A stretch of 24,918 nucleotides of DNA from Hyphomicrobiales bacterium (GTDB lineage Bacteria > Pseudomonadota > Alphaproteobacteria > Rhizobiales > Aestuariivirgaceae), in contig JAHFPK010000009.1 of the NCBI GenBank assembly GCA_023266715.1, forward strand, positions 1 to 24,918, written 5' to 3'. Positions within the stretch are counted from its first letter, which is position 1; every line of letters starts with the position of its first letter. Under the pieces are notes generated by a model. It had not been told where the DNA came from, ran no database searches, and saw only the letters and a program-made list of their open reading frames with translations. The position numbers and the translations under genes are program-made. Shown here in pieces: positions 8,236 through 15,178 of the stretch.

Positions 8236-8976
8236 TCAGGATTTGTGATGGTTCCCCCAATCCCCGGCCATGGCCTGAACAATTGTCAAAGCGGCAATGG
8301 CGGCCGTATCGGCGCGCATGATGCGTGGACCCAATGAGATGGGAATCACAAATTCCCGGGATTTCAGCAATGCCTTTTCCTCATCGGTGAAGCCGCCCTC
8401 GGGGCCTACCAAAACAGCAGAAGGCGCTTGCAAAGTTTTGAGGCTTTCAAAGGGATTGGCGGCAGCTTTTGTTTCATCGCAGTAAACCAGCGACCGGCCC
8501 TTTTCCCAGGCGGCTAGAATCTTTTTGAGTTTTTCCGGTTCCAGCACTTCCGGCACATGCACCAGATTGCATTGTTCGGCCGCCTCAACAACATTGGCGC
8601 GCATACGTTCCAGATTTATGCGCTCGGCCACGGTTCGGCTTGTCATCACCGGGCGCAAACGGCGCGCCCCCAACTCGGTGGCTTTCTGCACCATGTAGTC
8701 CAGACGTGCATGTTTAAGAGGCGCAAAAATATAATCGATGTCGGGCGGAAGCTTCGCTTCGGCCACAAGCCGTTCACAGTGCAGAGAAACATTTTTTTTG
8801 GTCACGGTCGCCAGATAGGCCAGCCATTCCCCATCCCGGCCATTGAAGACGCGCACCGCATCACCGGCGGACAATCTTAAAACACCGGTCAAATAATGGG
8901 CCTGCTCGCGAGACAACACAATTTCACGGGTCGCCGACAGAGTCTCTTCAAGGTTAAGGCGGGGTGTGGTTTTCAT
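8236..8976 (-). CDS. rsmE: 16S rRNA (uracil-1498-N3)-methyltransferase
   Basis: RsmE methylates N3 of U1498 in the 16S rRNA of the small subunit with S-adenosylmethionine. 246 residues, the usual length. An N-terminal PUA-like domain (about 1-75, HYLTGVLRLSAGDAVRVFNG then DGEWLA) precedes the SPOUT/trefoil-knot catalytic domain. That domain carries the knot motifs LVGPEGGFTDEEKALL and ISLGPRIMRADTAAIAAL, which bind the cofactor and are diagnostic. Only 26 bases separate its ATG from that of divergent ubiA, so the two promoters must overlap each other or the neighbouring coding regions. No strong ribosome binding site is visible in front of the ATG. gshA follows on the same strand, an order often seen in Rhizobiales. 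Confidence 0.95.
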   Translation of the reverse strand: MKTTPRLNLEETLSATREIVLSREQAHYLTGVLRLSAGDAVRVFNGRDGEWLAYLATVTKKNVSLHCERLVAEAKLPPDIDYIFAPLKHARLDYMVQKATELGARRLRPVMTSRTVAERINLERMRANVVEAAEQCNLVHVPEVLEPEKLKKILAAWEKGRSLVYCDETKAAANPFESLKTLQAPSAVLVGPEGGFTDEEKALLKSREFVIPISLGPRIMRADTAAIAALTIVQAMAGDWGNHHKS

Positions 8977-9002
8977 GGTGGGTCTGATGTAACACGAGGC
9001 CC

Positions 9003-9932
9003 ATGATCGAGACCAGCCACCACATTGCGGATGCGGGACGGGATAATTGGGTTGAACGCTTGTTGCCTCATGCCTTGCAGCCCTATGCCCAACTCATGCG
9101 GCTCGACCGGCCCATCGGCTGGTGGCTTTTGCTGCTGCCGTGCTGGTGGGGATTGTTTCTGGCACAGATATCCCGTGGCGGCGGCTTGCCAAACCTGTGG
9201 TTTGTTTTCCTGTTTTTGTTCGGTTCTGTTATCATGCGCGGTGCCGGTTGCACCCTCAATGATATTGTCGACCGGAAGTTCGATGCATTAGTTGCTCGCA
9301 CAAAAGACAGACCCATTCCATCGGGCCGAGTGAGTGTCAGGCGGGCCTTTGTGTTTCTTGCCAGCCAATGCCTCGTTGGCCTTGCCGTTCTGCTGCAATT
9401 CAATCTTTATACGATCGTCTTGGGCAGTGTTTCTCTGCTCATCATTGCGATCTATCCCTTCATGAAACGCATCACAAACTGGCCGCAGCTGGTTTTGGGT
9501 CTGGCGTTTAATTGGGGAGCTCTGGTGGGCTGGAGTGTGGTTCACGGTTCGCTCGCCTGGCCAGCATTCACGCTCTATCTCGGCGGTATTTTCTGGACGC
9601 TTGGCTATGACACGATCTATGCCCACCAGGACAAGGAAGATGATGTCCTGATCGGGGTAAAATCAACTGCCCTGCAATTTGGAGAGCAAACGACGAGATG
9701 GCTCATCGGTTTCTTTGCTCTCGCCCTCCTTTCGATAGATGCCGCACTTTGGCTTGCGGCGGCATCTTTCATTGCCCATATGGGTGTGGCGCTTGCTGCA
9801 CTTCACGCGGCGTGGCAGATCAAGCGTTTTGATGCCAATAGTTCCGCACTTTGCCTTCACCTGTTCAAATCCAATCGGGAATTTGGACTTATCATTGCTA
9901 GTTTTCTTTTTCTGGATTGCCTTATCCCATGA
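9003..9932 (+). CDS. ubiA: 4-hydroxybenzoate polyprenyltransferase
   Basis: UbiA is an inner-membrane prenyltransferase that attaches the polyprenyl tail to 4-hydroxybenzoate in ubiquinone synthesis. 309 residues with about eight to nine hydrophobic helices. Both Asp-rich Mg-diphosphate sites are intact: NDIVDRKFD (N86 to D94), followed by ARTKDRPIPSG, and the second site YDTIYAHQDKEDD (D203, D210, D214). The N-terminal LMRLDRPIGWWLLLLPCWWG is characteristic of the bacterial UbiA subgroup. ATG start with GAGG just upstream. The TGA stop overlaps the ATG of the next gene (ATGA), which implies translational coupling. Confidence 0.95.
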   Translation: MIETSHHIADAGRDNWVERLLPHALQPYAQLMRLDRPIGWWLLLLPCWWGLFLAQISRGGGLPNLWFVFLFLFGSVIMRGAGCTLNDIVDRKFDALVARTKDRPIPSGRVSVRRAFVFLASQCLVGLAVLLQFNLYTIVLGSVSLLIIAIYPFMKRITNWPQLVLGLAFNWGALVGWSVVHGSLAWPAFTLYLGGIFWTLGYDTIYAHQDKEDDVLIGVKSTALQFGEQTTRWLIGFFALALLSIDAALWLAAASFIAHMGVALAALHAAWQIKRFDANSSALCLHLFKSNREFGLIIASFLFLDCLIP

Positions 9933-11266
9933 CTGATGACCTTTTGAATCTCGCCGCAGATGTCCTCGCGCGCGCCAAGAAACTTGGAGCTGACTCATGC
10001 GATGCCCTTGCCATTGACGCGCAGGGAACGGACATCGAAATGCGCGAAGGCGAAATTGAAAAGCTTGAACGAACGGAGTCCCGTGGCCTGGGCTTGCGGG
10101 TATTCATCGGCCAATCATCCGCGTTGATTTCCGGCAGCGTTTTTACCCCTGAATCACTTGGCCGCCTGGCAGAAACGGCCGTTGCCATGGCACGGGCCAC
10201 GCCGCCCGATTCTTTTGCGGGACTGGTTCCACGTGAACTCCTCGCAAAAGACATGCCCAAGCTTGATCTGGTTTCTTCCTATCTTCCGGACTCCGACAAA
10301 TTGAAAGCGCTCGCCCTGGAGGTTGAGGGTGCCGCGCTGGCGGTGAAGGGTGTAACTAAATCAGGAGGGGCCAGCGCTTCCGCCTCATCGCGAATAATCG
10401 CCCTGGTGACCAGCGCTGGCTTTGCACAGGCTTACGCACGCACGGGTGTATCACTCAGCGTTTCAGCCATTGCGGGCGAAGGTACGGGCATGGAACGCGA
10501 TTATGACTATTCCGCTTCCTGCCATTTCGCTGATTTGAAAATTCCACAAGAGGTTGGGAAAAGTGCGGGCGAGCGGGCGGTAAAGCGGCTTCATGCCCGA
10601 AAGGTCGCCTCGCAATCGGTTCCCGTTATCTATGACAAGCGCATTGCTTCAAGCCTTCTTGGGCATTTGTCTTCCGCCATCAATGGGGCCGCTATTGCGC
10701 GTGGCACCAGCTTTTTGAAGAGCCAAATGGGACAGCAAATTTTTTCGAAGGACATTACCATTATCGACGACCCCTTGCGTTTACGCGGGCTGGTTTCGCG
10801 CCCCTTCGATGGCGAGGGACTGCCGTGCAACAGGCGCGAACTTATTGACGAAGGTGTTCTCACGGGATGGCTACTTGACCTGCGCTCATCGCGGCAGCTC
10901 GGACTTGCACCTACGGGAAATGGTTCACGGGGGCTCAGCAGCCCGCCGGCCCCATCGATTTCAAATCTTCATCTGGAAGCGGGGCGTCTTAGTCTGGAGC
11001 AAATGATCAGCTCAATCCAACAGGGGCTTTATATCACCGAACTCATCGGCAACAGCGTCAACATGGTCACCGGCGATTACAGCCGCGGTGCATCCGGATT
11101 CTGGATCGAAAATGGACAACTTGCATTTCCGGTCAGCGAAATAACAATTGCGGGAAATTTGCGTGACATCTTCATGACGCTTGAGCCGGCCGATGACCTT
11201 GTTTTCAAATCCTCAACAAATGCGCCGAGTTGCCGGGTTGAAGGATTGACCATTGCAGGCACCTAA
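9929..11266 (+). CDS. pmbA: TldD/PmbA family protein, PmbA (TldE) type
   Basis: 445 residues. TldD and TldE/PmbA form a heterodimeric metallopeptidase that acts in the cytoplasm on unstructured peptides, for example in microcin B17 maturation and CcdA turnover. This copy has the PmbA-type features: N-terminal ADSCDALAIDAQG, REGEIEKLERTESRGLGLRV, GTSFLKSQMGQQIF, and the closing DDLVFKSSTNAPSCRVEGLT. It has no HExxxH zinc motif, as expected for the TldE partner. I chose the ATG at 9929, which overlaps the ubiA stop in ATGA; an in-frame TTG at 9917 would add four residues inside ubiA and is less likely. A tldD gene is not in the window. In many Rhizobiales a cysQ-like phosphatase gene lies between this gene and the DUF4170 gene; it is absent here. 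Confidence 0.92.
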   Translation: MTDDLLNLAADVLARAKKLGADSCDALAIDAQGTDIEMREGEIEKLERTESRGLGLRVFIGQSSALISGSVFTPESLGRLAETAVAMARATPPDSFAGLVPRELLAKDMPKLDLVSSYLPDSDKLKALALEVEGAALAVKGVTKSGGASASASSRIIALVTSAGFAQAYARTGVSLSVSAIAGEGTGMERDYDYSASCHFADLKIPQEVGKSAGERAVKRLHARKVASQSVPVIYDKRIASSLLGHLSSAINGAAIARGTSFLKSQMGQQIFSKDITIIDDPLRLRGLVSRPFDGEGLPCNRRELIDEGVLTGWLLDLRSSRQLGLAPTGNGSRGLSSPPAPSISNLHLEAGRLSLEQMISSIQQGLYITELIGNSVNMVTGDYSRGASGFWIENGQLAFPVSEITIAGNLRDIFMTLEPADDLVFKSSTNAPSCRVEGLTIAGT

Positions 11267-11281
11267 GCTAGGAGCCAAAAT

Positions 11282-11551
11282 ATGAAAAAGCCTGAAAAAA
11301 AACCATCCCCTGCCAAGCAACTGGTCCATCTCGTTTTCGGCGGCGAGCTCAACGACGTCCGGCAAGTTGATTTCAAGGACCTTTCCAAAATCGATGTGGT
11401 CGGGTTTTTTCCCAATTACGCAGAGGCCCATAGGGCATGGCTTGGCAAGGCACGGGAAACCATCGACAACGCCCAGATGCGCTACTTCATCGTTCACCTG
11501 CACCGCCTGCTTGATCCCGCCACTGACGCGACCAAGCGCAAGAAAATCTAA
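11282..11551 (+). CDS. DUF4170 family protein
   Basis: 89 residues, a small cytoplasmic protein without signal peptide or membrane helix. The body matches what I recall of DUF4170, a family found nearly only in alphaproteobacteria: QLVHLVFGGELNDVRQVDF, IDVVGFFPNYAEAHRAWLGK and MRYFIVHLHRLLDP. Function is unknown. It begins 15 bases after the pmbA stop, with AGGAG about eight bases before the ATG, so it is probably the last gene of a ubiA-pmbA-DUF4170 transcript. The stop codon overlaps that of ribF on the opposite strand (CTAA shared), so the two genes meet tail to tail with no room for a terminator between them. Confidence 0.88.
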   Translation: MKKPEKKPSPAKQLVHLVFGGELNDVRQVDFKDLSKIDVVGFFPNYAEAHRAWLGKARETIDNAQMRYFIVHLHRLLDPATDATKRKKI

Positions 11552-12555
11552 ATCGCTCCATCCTGCTGGGCACGGCCAAGCGGATAGGCAGCGCAAGGAT
11601 TATCAAGAGACAGGCTTTGAAGGCACGCTTTCGCCCGGACGCAATCCAGATTCATCTGGTGGACCAATTCCTCAATGGAATTGAACTTCTGGTCCGGCCG
11701 GATGAGATCGATGAACTCCACCATGAGGATTCGCCCATAGAGATCTTCATTCATGTCAAACAAATGAACTTCAAGAAAAGTTTGCGTTGTTTCAAAGGTC
11801 GGGCGATCGCCAAAATATCCGGCACCGCTCCAAGGCTTTGAATTTTTTACCTTGCCATCGTGCACCCGCACCGCAAAGATTCCGCGAATGGGCTCAGCGC
11901 CCTCTTCCAGAATAATATTTGCCGTCGGAAAGCCAATGGCGCGGCCCCGTTGATCGCCTCTCACAACTTCGCCCATCACGGTCCAGTAGTAGCCAAGCTC
12001 GCGGGCTGCTGCAGTCATATGGCCGCGACGCAGGGCGGAGCGAATTGAACTCGATGAGAACGGCGAGTGACTGTCGCCCTCATCGGCCACCTGGTCAACG
12101 ACACTGACGTCAAAGCCCAGGTGCTGTCCCAGTTCTTTGAGGATTGTGGGATTGCCTTTGCGGCCCCGACCAAAATGAAAATCATAGCCAGTCACCACGT
12201 GGGCAACTTTCATTTGCCCAATCAAATAGTGCTGGATGAATTCTTGCGGTTCCAACACTGAAAATGCCTTGTCAAAGGTCAAGCTCAAGACAAAGGAAGC
12301 GCCGAGGACCGCAACCAGGCGGGCTTTCAAGGGAAGGGGCGTTAAGCGGAACACCGGTTCATCGGGTTTGAAAAAGCTTCTGGGGTGGGGCTCGAAGGTC
12401 ACAATCCCCCAGGGCTTGCCCAAACGCCCAGCCTGCTCTCTGGCAATGCCCAATAATTCCTGATGACCCCTATGGAGCCCATCAAAATTGCCGATGGCCA
12501 CGACAGCATGCAGGAATTCTTGTGGGATAGGCTCATGGGCCCCAAGCAGACGCAT
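11548..12555 (-). CDS. ribF: bifunctional riboflavin kinase / FAD synthetase
   Basis: RibF phosphorylates riboflavin to FMN and then adenylylates FMN to FAD in the cytoplasm. 335 residues, full length. The N-terminal nucleotidyltransferase domain has IGNFDGLHRGHQ with the HxGH motif at residues 28-31, TFEPHPRSFF, and the SSSSIRSALRRG signature near 175. The C-terminal riboflavin kinase domain begins near 190 and carries RGRAIGFPTANI and YFGDRPTFETTQTFLEVHLFD. It starts 11 bases after the stop of the MaoC gene, so the two form an operon. In many bacteria ribF is next to ileS or lspA; neither is present here. Confidence 0.95.
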   Translation of the reverse strand: MRLLGAHEPIPQEFLHAVVAIGNFDGLHRGHQELLGIAREQAGRLGKPWGIVTFEPHPRSFFKPDEPVFRLTPLPLKARLVAVLGASFVLSLTFDKAFSVLEPQEFIQHYLIGQMKVAHVVTGYDFHFGRGRKGNPTILKELGQHLGFDVSVVDQVADEGDSHSPFSSSSIRSALRRGHMTAAARELGYYWTVMGEVVRGDQRGRAIGFPTANIILEEGAEPIRGIFAVRVHDGKVKNSKPWSGAGYFGDRPTFETTQTFLEVHLFDMNEDLYGRILMVEFIDLIRPDQKFNSIEELVHQMNLDCVRAKACLQSLSLDNPCAAYPLGRAQQDGAI

Positions 12556-12566
12556 TCACTCTCACT

Positions 12567-12986
12567 TCACGTTCGCGAAGGCACAAATACCGTCGCTTCG
12601 CCTTCAACGACAATTTTGCCATTGACCTCGCAGAAACAAGCAAATTGCGCCCGGCGCCTCGCCATATCAAGGCTTACCACCCGGGCCAAAGCCTTCACCG
12701 TATCGCCAATGCGGACGGGGGCAAGAAACCGCAGGGTCTGCGACAGATAGATGCTGCCGTGGCCGGGAAGTTTTGTGCCAAGGACGGTGGAAATGAAACT
12801 GGCAGTCAACATGCCGTGGGCAATGCGGGATTTGAAAAAAGTTCCGACGGCGTAATCTTCATCCATGTGAACCGGATTAAAATCCCCGGAAACCTCGGCA
12901 AAATTGGCAATATCGCCTTCGGACACGACCTTCTCATGGCTGTCCTGCATGCCAACTTCCAGGTCTTCAAAGAAATAGGATGACAT
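12567..12986 (-). CDS. MaoC-like (R)-specific enoyl-CoA hydratase, PhaJ-like
   Basis: 139 residues forming a single hot-dog domain. Enzymes of this family hydrate trans-2-enoyl-CoA to (R)-3-hydroxyacyl-CoA and can feed polyhydroxyalkanoate synthesis. The catalytic pair and hydratase-2 motif are intact in SGDFNPVHMDEDYA (D35, N37, H40), followed by IAHGMLTASFISTVLG and the strand FLAPVRIGDTV. Length and motif fit PhaJ and short MaoC proteins equally, so I leave the gene unnamed. ATG with GAGGGG eight bases upstream. The upstream region holds two copies of a TGC-rich repeat (described separately) that could be a regulator site. ribF follows after 11 bases; no functional link to ribF is evident. 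Confidence 0.9.
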   Translation of the reverse strand: MSSYFFEDLEVGMQDSHEKVVSEGDIANFAEVSGDFNPVHMDEDYAVGTFFKSRIAHGMLTASFISTVLGTKLPGHGSIYLSQTLRFLAPVRIGDTVKALARVVSLDMARRRAQFACFCEVNGKIVVEGEATVFVPSRT

Positions 12987-13010
12987 TTCGCCAACCCCTC
13001 ACCCCAGTAT

Positions 13011-13047
13011 TGCAATGCAGCATCCTAGATTATGTGGCACTGCAACA
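13011..13047 (-). promoter_or_regulatory. TGC-rich direct repeat upstream of the MaoC gene
   Basis: On the minus strand TGTTGCAGTGC (13047-13037) and TGCTGCATTGC (13022-13012) match at nine of eleven positions and repeat at a 25-base interval. They flank a TAATCT that could serve as a -10 element. TGC-rich dyads of this kind are reported for the polyhydroxyalkanoate regulator PhaR in alphaproteobacteria, which would suit a PhaJ-like gene. That regulator assignment is inference from memory of the motif style. Confidence 0.35.
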
Positions 13048-13064
13048 CAAATCCAACTTAAGAA

Positions 13065-13892
13065 CTATTCCCACATCAGATGGTGAAGAATTTTAACGAT
13101 TTTGGCATGGGGAACGATGGTTTGAACGCGGGCCAGGGTGGCATCCAGGCCGTCGGAGGCATCGGTCACTCCGTCAGCAATCAGAACGGCGTCGATACCA
13201 TAATCCGCCGCCCCCTTGATGTCAGTTTCCGGGCCATCCCCGATGGCCAGCACCTTCGACCTTTCGATTACATGCCCGGCAAGGGTGCCCGCCTTTTGCA
13301 GCGCCAGATCATAGATGGGTTCATAGGGCTTGCCCGCCATCAAAACGCGGCCGCCGATTTCGGAGTATTTTTCGGCCAAGGCCCCGGCACAATATAAAAG
13401 CCTGCTTCCTTTTCGCACAATCTTGTCGGGATTGGCACAGATCATCGGGAGGTTCAGCTCTTTCATGCGCGTCAGCAGTCCGGCATAATCCGCAGGCGTT
13501 TCCACATCGTCACGGGCGAGACCGGTGCACAGCACGGCGTGGGCGTTTTCCAAGGCAACCCGTTCCACCGCCTGGCCTTCAAAGATGGAAAGATCGCGCT
13601 GTGGGCCGAGATGATAGACCTTGCCCCTGGCGCGATCCTTAACCAACGTCTGGGTCACATCGCCCGAGGTTACAACATGATCATAGCTTTGCGATGGAAC
13701 ACCAATGCCTGCCAACTGCTGCACGACACCGCTCATGGTGCGCGGTGCATTGGTGACCAGAATAACAATGCCACCCTGTTTTCTATGTTGGGAAAGGGCG
13801 TGGGCCGCCGCCTCGTAACAGGTGAGGCCATTGTGAACCACGCCCCAGATATCACAGAGCCAAACCGGATAGTCAGCAGACAGGCTCTTCAT
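13065..13892 (-). CDS. TIGR01459-type HAD-superfamily (IIA) hydrolase
   Basis: 275 residues. A HAD IIA protein of the NagD-like branch found in alphaproteobacteria, probably a cytoplasmic phosphatase of unknown substrate. Motif I is WLCDIWGVVHNG with the nucleophile Asp at residue 14. The usual second Asp (DxD) is Trp16, which I recall as normal for this subfamily. Motif II is VILVTNAPR, and motif IV is VLAIGDGPETDIKGAADYGI. The cap domain lies between. The ATG lies five bases after the stop of the upstream EAL-type gene and lacks a clear ribosome binding site, suggesting translational coupling with it. Confidence 0.88.
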   Translation of the reverse strand: MKSLSADYPVWLCDIWGVVHNGLTCYEAAAHALSQHRKQGGIVILVTNAPRTMSGVVQQLAGIGVPSQSYDHVVTSGDVTQTLVKDRARGKVYHLGPQRDLSIFEGQAVERVALENAHAVLCTGLARDDVETPADYAGLLTRMKELNLPMICANPDKIVRKGSRLLYCAGALAEKYSEIGGRVLMAGKPYEPIYDLALQKAGTLAGHVIERSKVLAIGDGPETDIKGAADYGIDAVLIADGVTDASDGLDATLARVQTIVPHAKIVKILHHLMWE

Positions 13893-13897
13893 GGAAC

Positions 13898-15082
13898 TTA
13901 TGCGGCAACGCTGAGATCATTGGCAGCAGTTACGCCCGCATTGGTTTTCACCCGGCGCGGCGGGGCAAAGAAATGGCCGGCAACGAGGCGCGCGATTTGC
14001 GAAGCGGAGGCGGCTTGGGCGGAATTTTCCACATTGGTCAGGAGTATCTGAAATTGCATGCCGCGCGCAACCTCAGCGAAATCAAGCCAGGTTTGAGTTA
14101 CGCCAAACCCTGGCTCGATTGAACGCGCCTCAATGCCGATGAATTTCACCCCGAGCTGGCGCAGCGCGGCCAGATCAAGACCTGCAATGGAAGCCCCGGT
14201 CAAGGCCAGGGTTGCCCCTATCCGGGCAATTGCAGCTAGGCCTGCAATGCCAGCTTCGTTCAGACCGGCAAGCGCGTCATGAGTGAGTTCAAAGACCACT
14301 CCTTGCGCCACGTTGTCGGCCTCCGACAGCATTTGGGTGACAAGGGCAATAGTGTTTTCGCTGACCAGGGTTGCCGCACCCAACGGAATGAACATGCGCA
14401 TGGCGGGATGCCTGGCGCGCAACCGGCGCAGCAGTGGAATGGCCTGATTGATGACGTGAACATCCAGGGTCGGACGAAGCTCGCCGCGATCGGCATTCAA
14501 CGTGAGCTTTGAATAATCAATTTCAATGCCATTTGCCGCTGTAATGCTGAAGCGAACGCGGTAGTGGGCGGTCCGGTTGGTGGTGAGATCAATGATCGGT
14601 TCCAGCAGAAAATTAAAATGCTCGCGCGCCGATACGCTGTTGAGCGTTACCGGCAATTCTGTTGCACTTTGCAGGCGCGCGGCGGCGGCGGCAGAATCCG
14701 CGGCATAGCGTTGTGCGAGCTCCTGAAACTGGGTCCGCATGGCCGCCATGTCGTCCTGGATTTCCTTTTCGGAAAGTCCCATGCGGCGCTTCAGGTCAGC
14801 AATTTCATTTTCAAAAAGCTTGGCGGTCACGAAAGACTTATTGTATTTATCTTCCGCCAAGCGGCGCTCGCGCGCGAGGTTGCGAATGGCATCCTGAAGG
14901 GTCAATCCCCGGGCCCAGCCCAGTCCAATGACGAATAATTGCCCAATGGCCAAAAGGAAAATGGCCGCCACAACGGCCTGGGCCTGCTGGGTTTTGGCCA
15001 CCAATACGAAGATCCCGCATGCGATTGCAAAGCAGGAAAAAACTGCAAGAACCAGAACACTGGGCCAACCCCGCACCTGCAT
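13898..15082 (-). CDS. membrane-anchored degenerate EAL-domain protein, TipF-like architecture
   Basis: 394 residues. Two membrane helices (about 9-29 and 34-56) are followed by a charged coiled-coil (about 65-137, with RERRLAEDKYN and ENEIADLKRRMGLSEKEIQD) and an EAL-fold domain (about 152-385). The fold is marked by FNFLLEPIIDL at 157-167, GVVFELT and the closing GHFFAPP. The active site is not conserved: where EAL should stand the sequence reads HYRVRF (R175-V176-R177), the second ELTE glutamate is His, and the DDFGTG loop is gone. It is therefore unlikely to hydrolyse c-di-GMP. Two helices, coiled coil and EAL are the plan of the Caulobacter flagellar factor TipF, a c-di-GMP receptor, but no flagellar gene is nearby, so the TipF link is by architecture only. 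It is co-transcribed with the HAD gene. Confidence 0.78.
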   Translation of the reverse strand: MQVRGWPSVLVLAVFSCFAIACGIFVLVAKTQQAQAVVAAIFLLAIGQLFVIGLGWARGLTLQDAIRNLARERRLAEDKYNKSFVTAKLFENEIADLKRRMGLSEKEIQDDMAAMRTQFQELAQRYAADSAAAAARLQSATELPVTLNSVSAREHFNFLLEPIIDLTTNRTAHYRVRFSITAANGIEIDYSKLTLNADRGELRPTLDVHVINQAIPLLRRLRARHPAMRMFIPLGAATLVSENTIALVTQMLSEADNVAQGVVFELTHDALAGLNEAGIAGLAAIARIGATLALTGASIAGLDLAALRQLGVKFIGIEARSIEPGFGVTQTWLDFAEVARGMQFQILLTNVENSAQAASASQIARLVAGHFFAPPRRVKTNAGVTAANDLSVAA

Positions 15083-15115
15083 CTACTCGCGACACATCCT
15101 TGTTGCGATTAAATC

Positions 15116-15152
15116 AATAGGGCCAAAAACCCGATGAGTCCATGGCCCTATT
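15116..15152 (-). terminator. inverted repeat after the aminotransferase gene, possible terminator
   Basis: AATAGGGCCA (15116-15125) pairs perfectly with TGGCCCTATT (15143-15152) around a 17-base loop. It lies 27 bases beyond the aminotransferase stop and 34 bases upstream of the EAL-type gene, all on the minus strand. There is no long T tract after the stem, so it could be a weak terminator or an operator for the downstream operon. Confidence 0.35.
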
Positions 15153-15178
15153 AGATTGTAGATTGCATTAGCGCGAGA

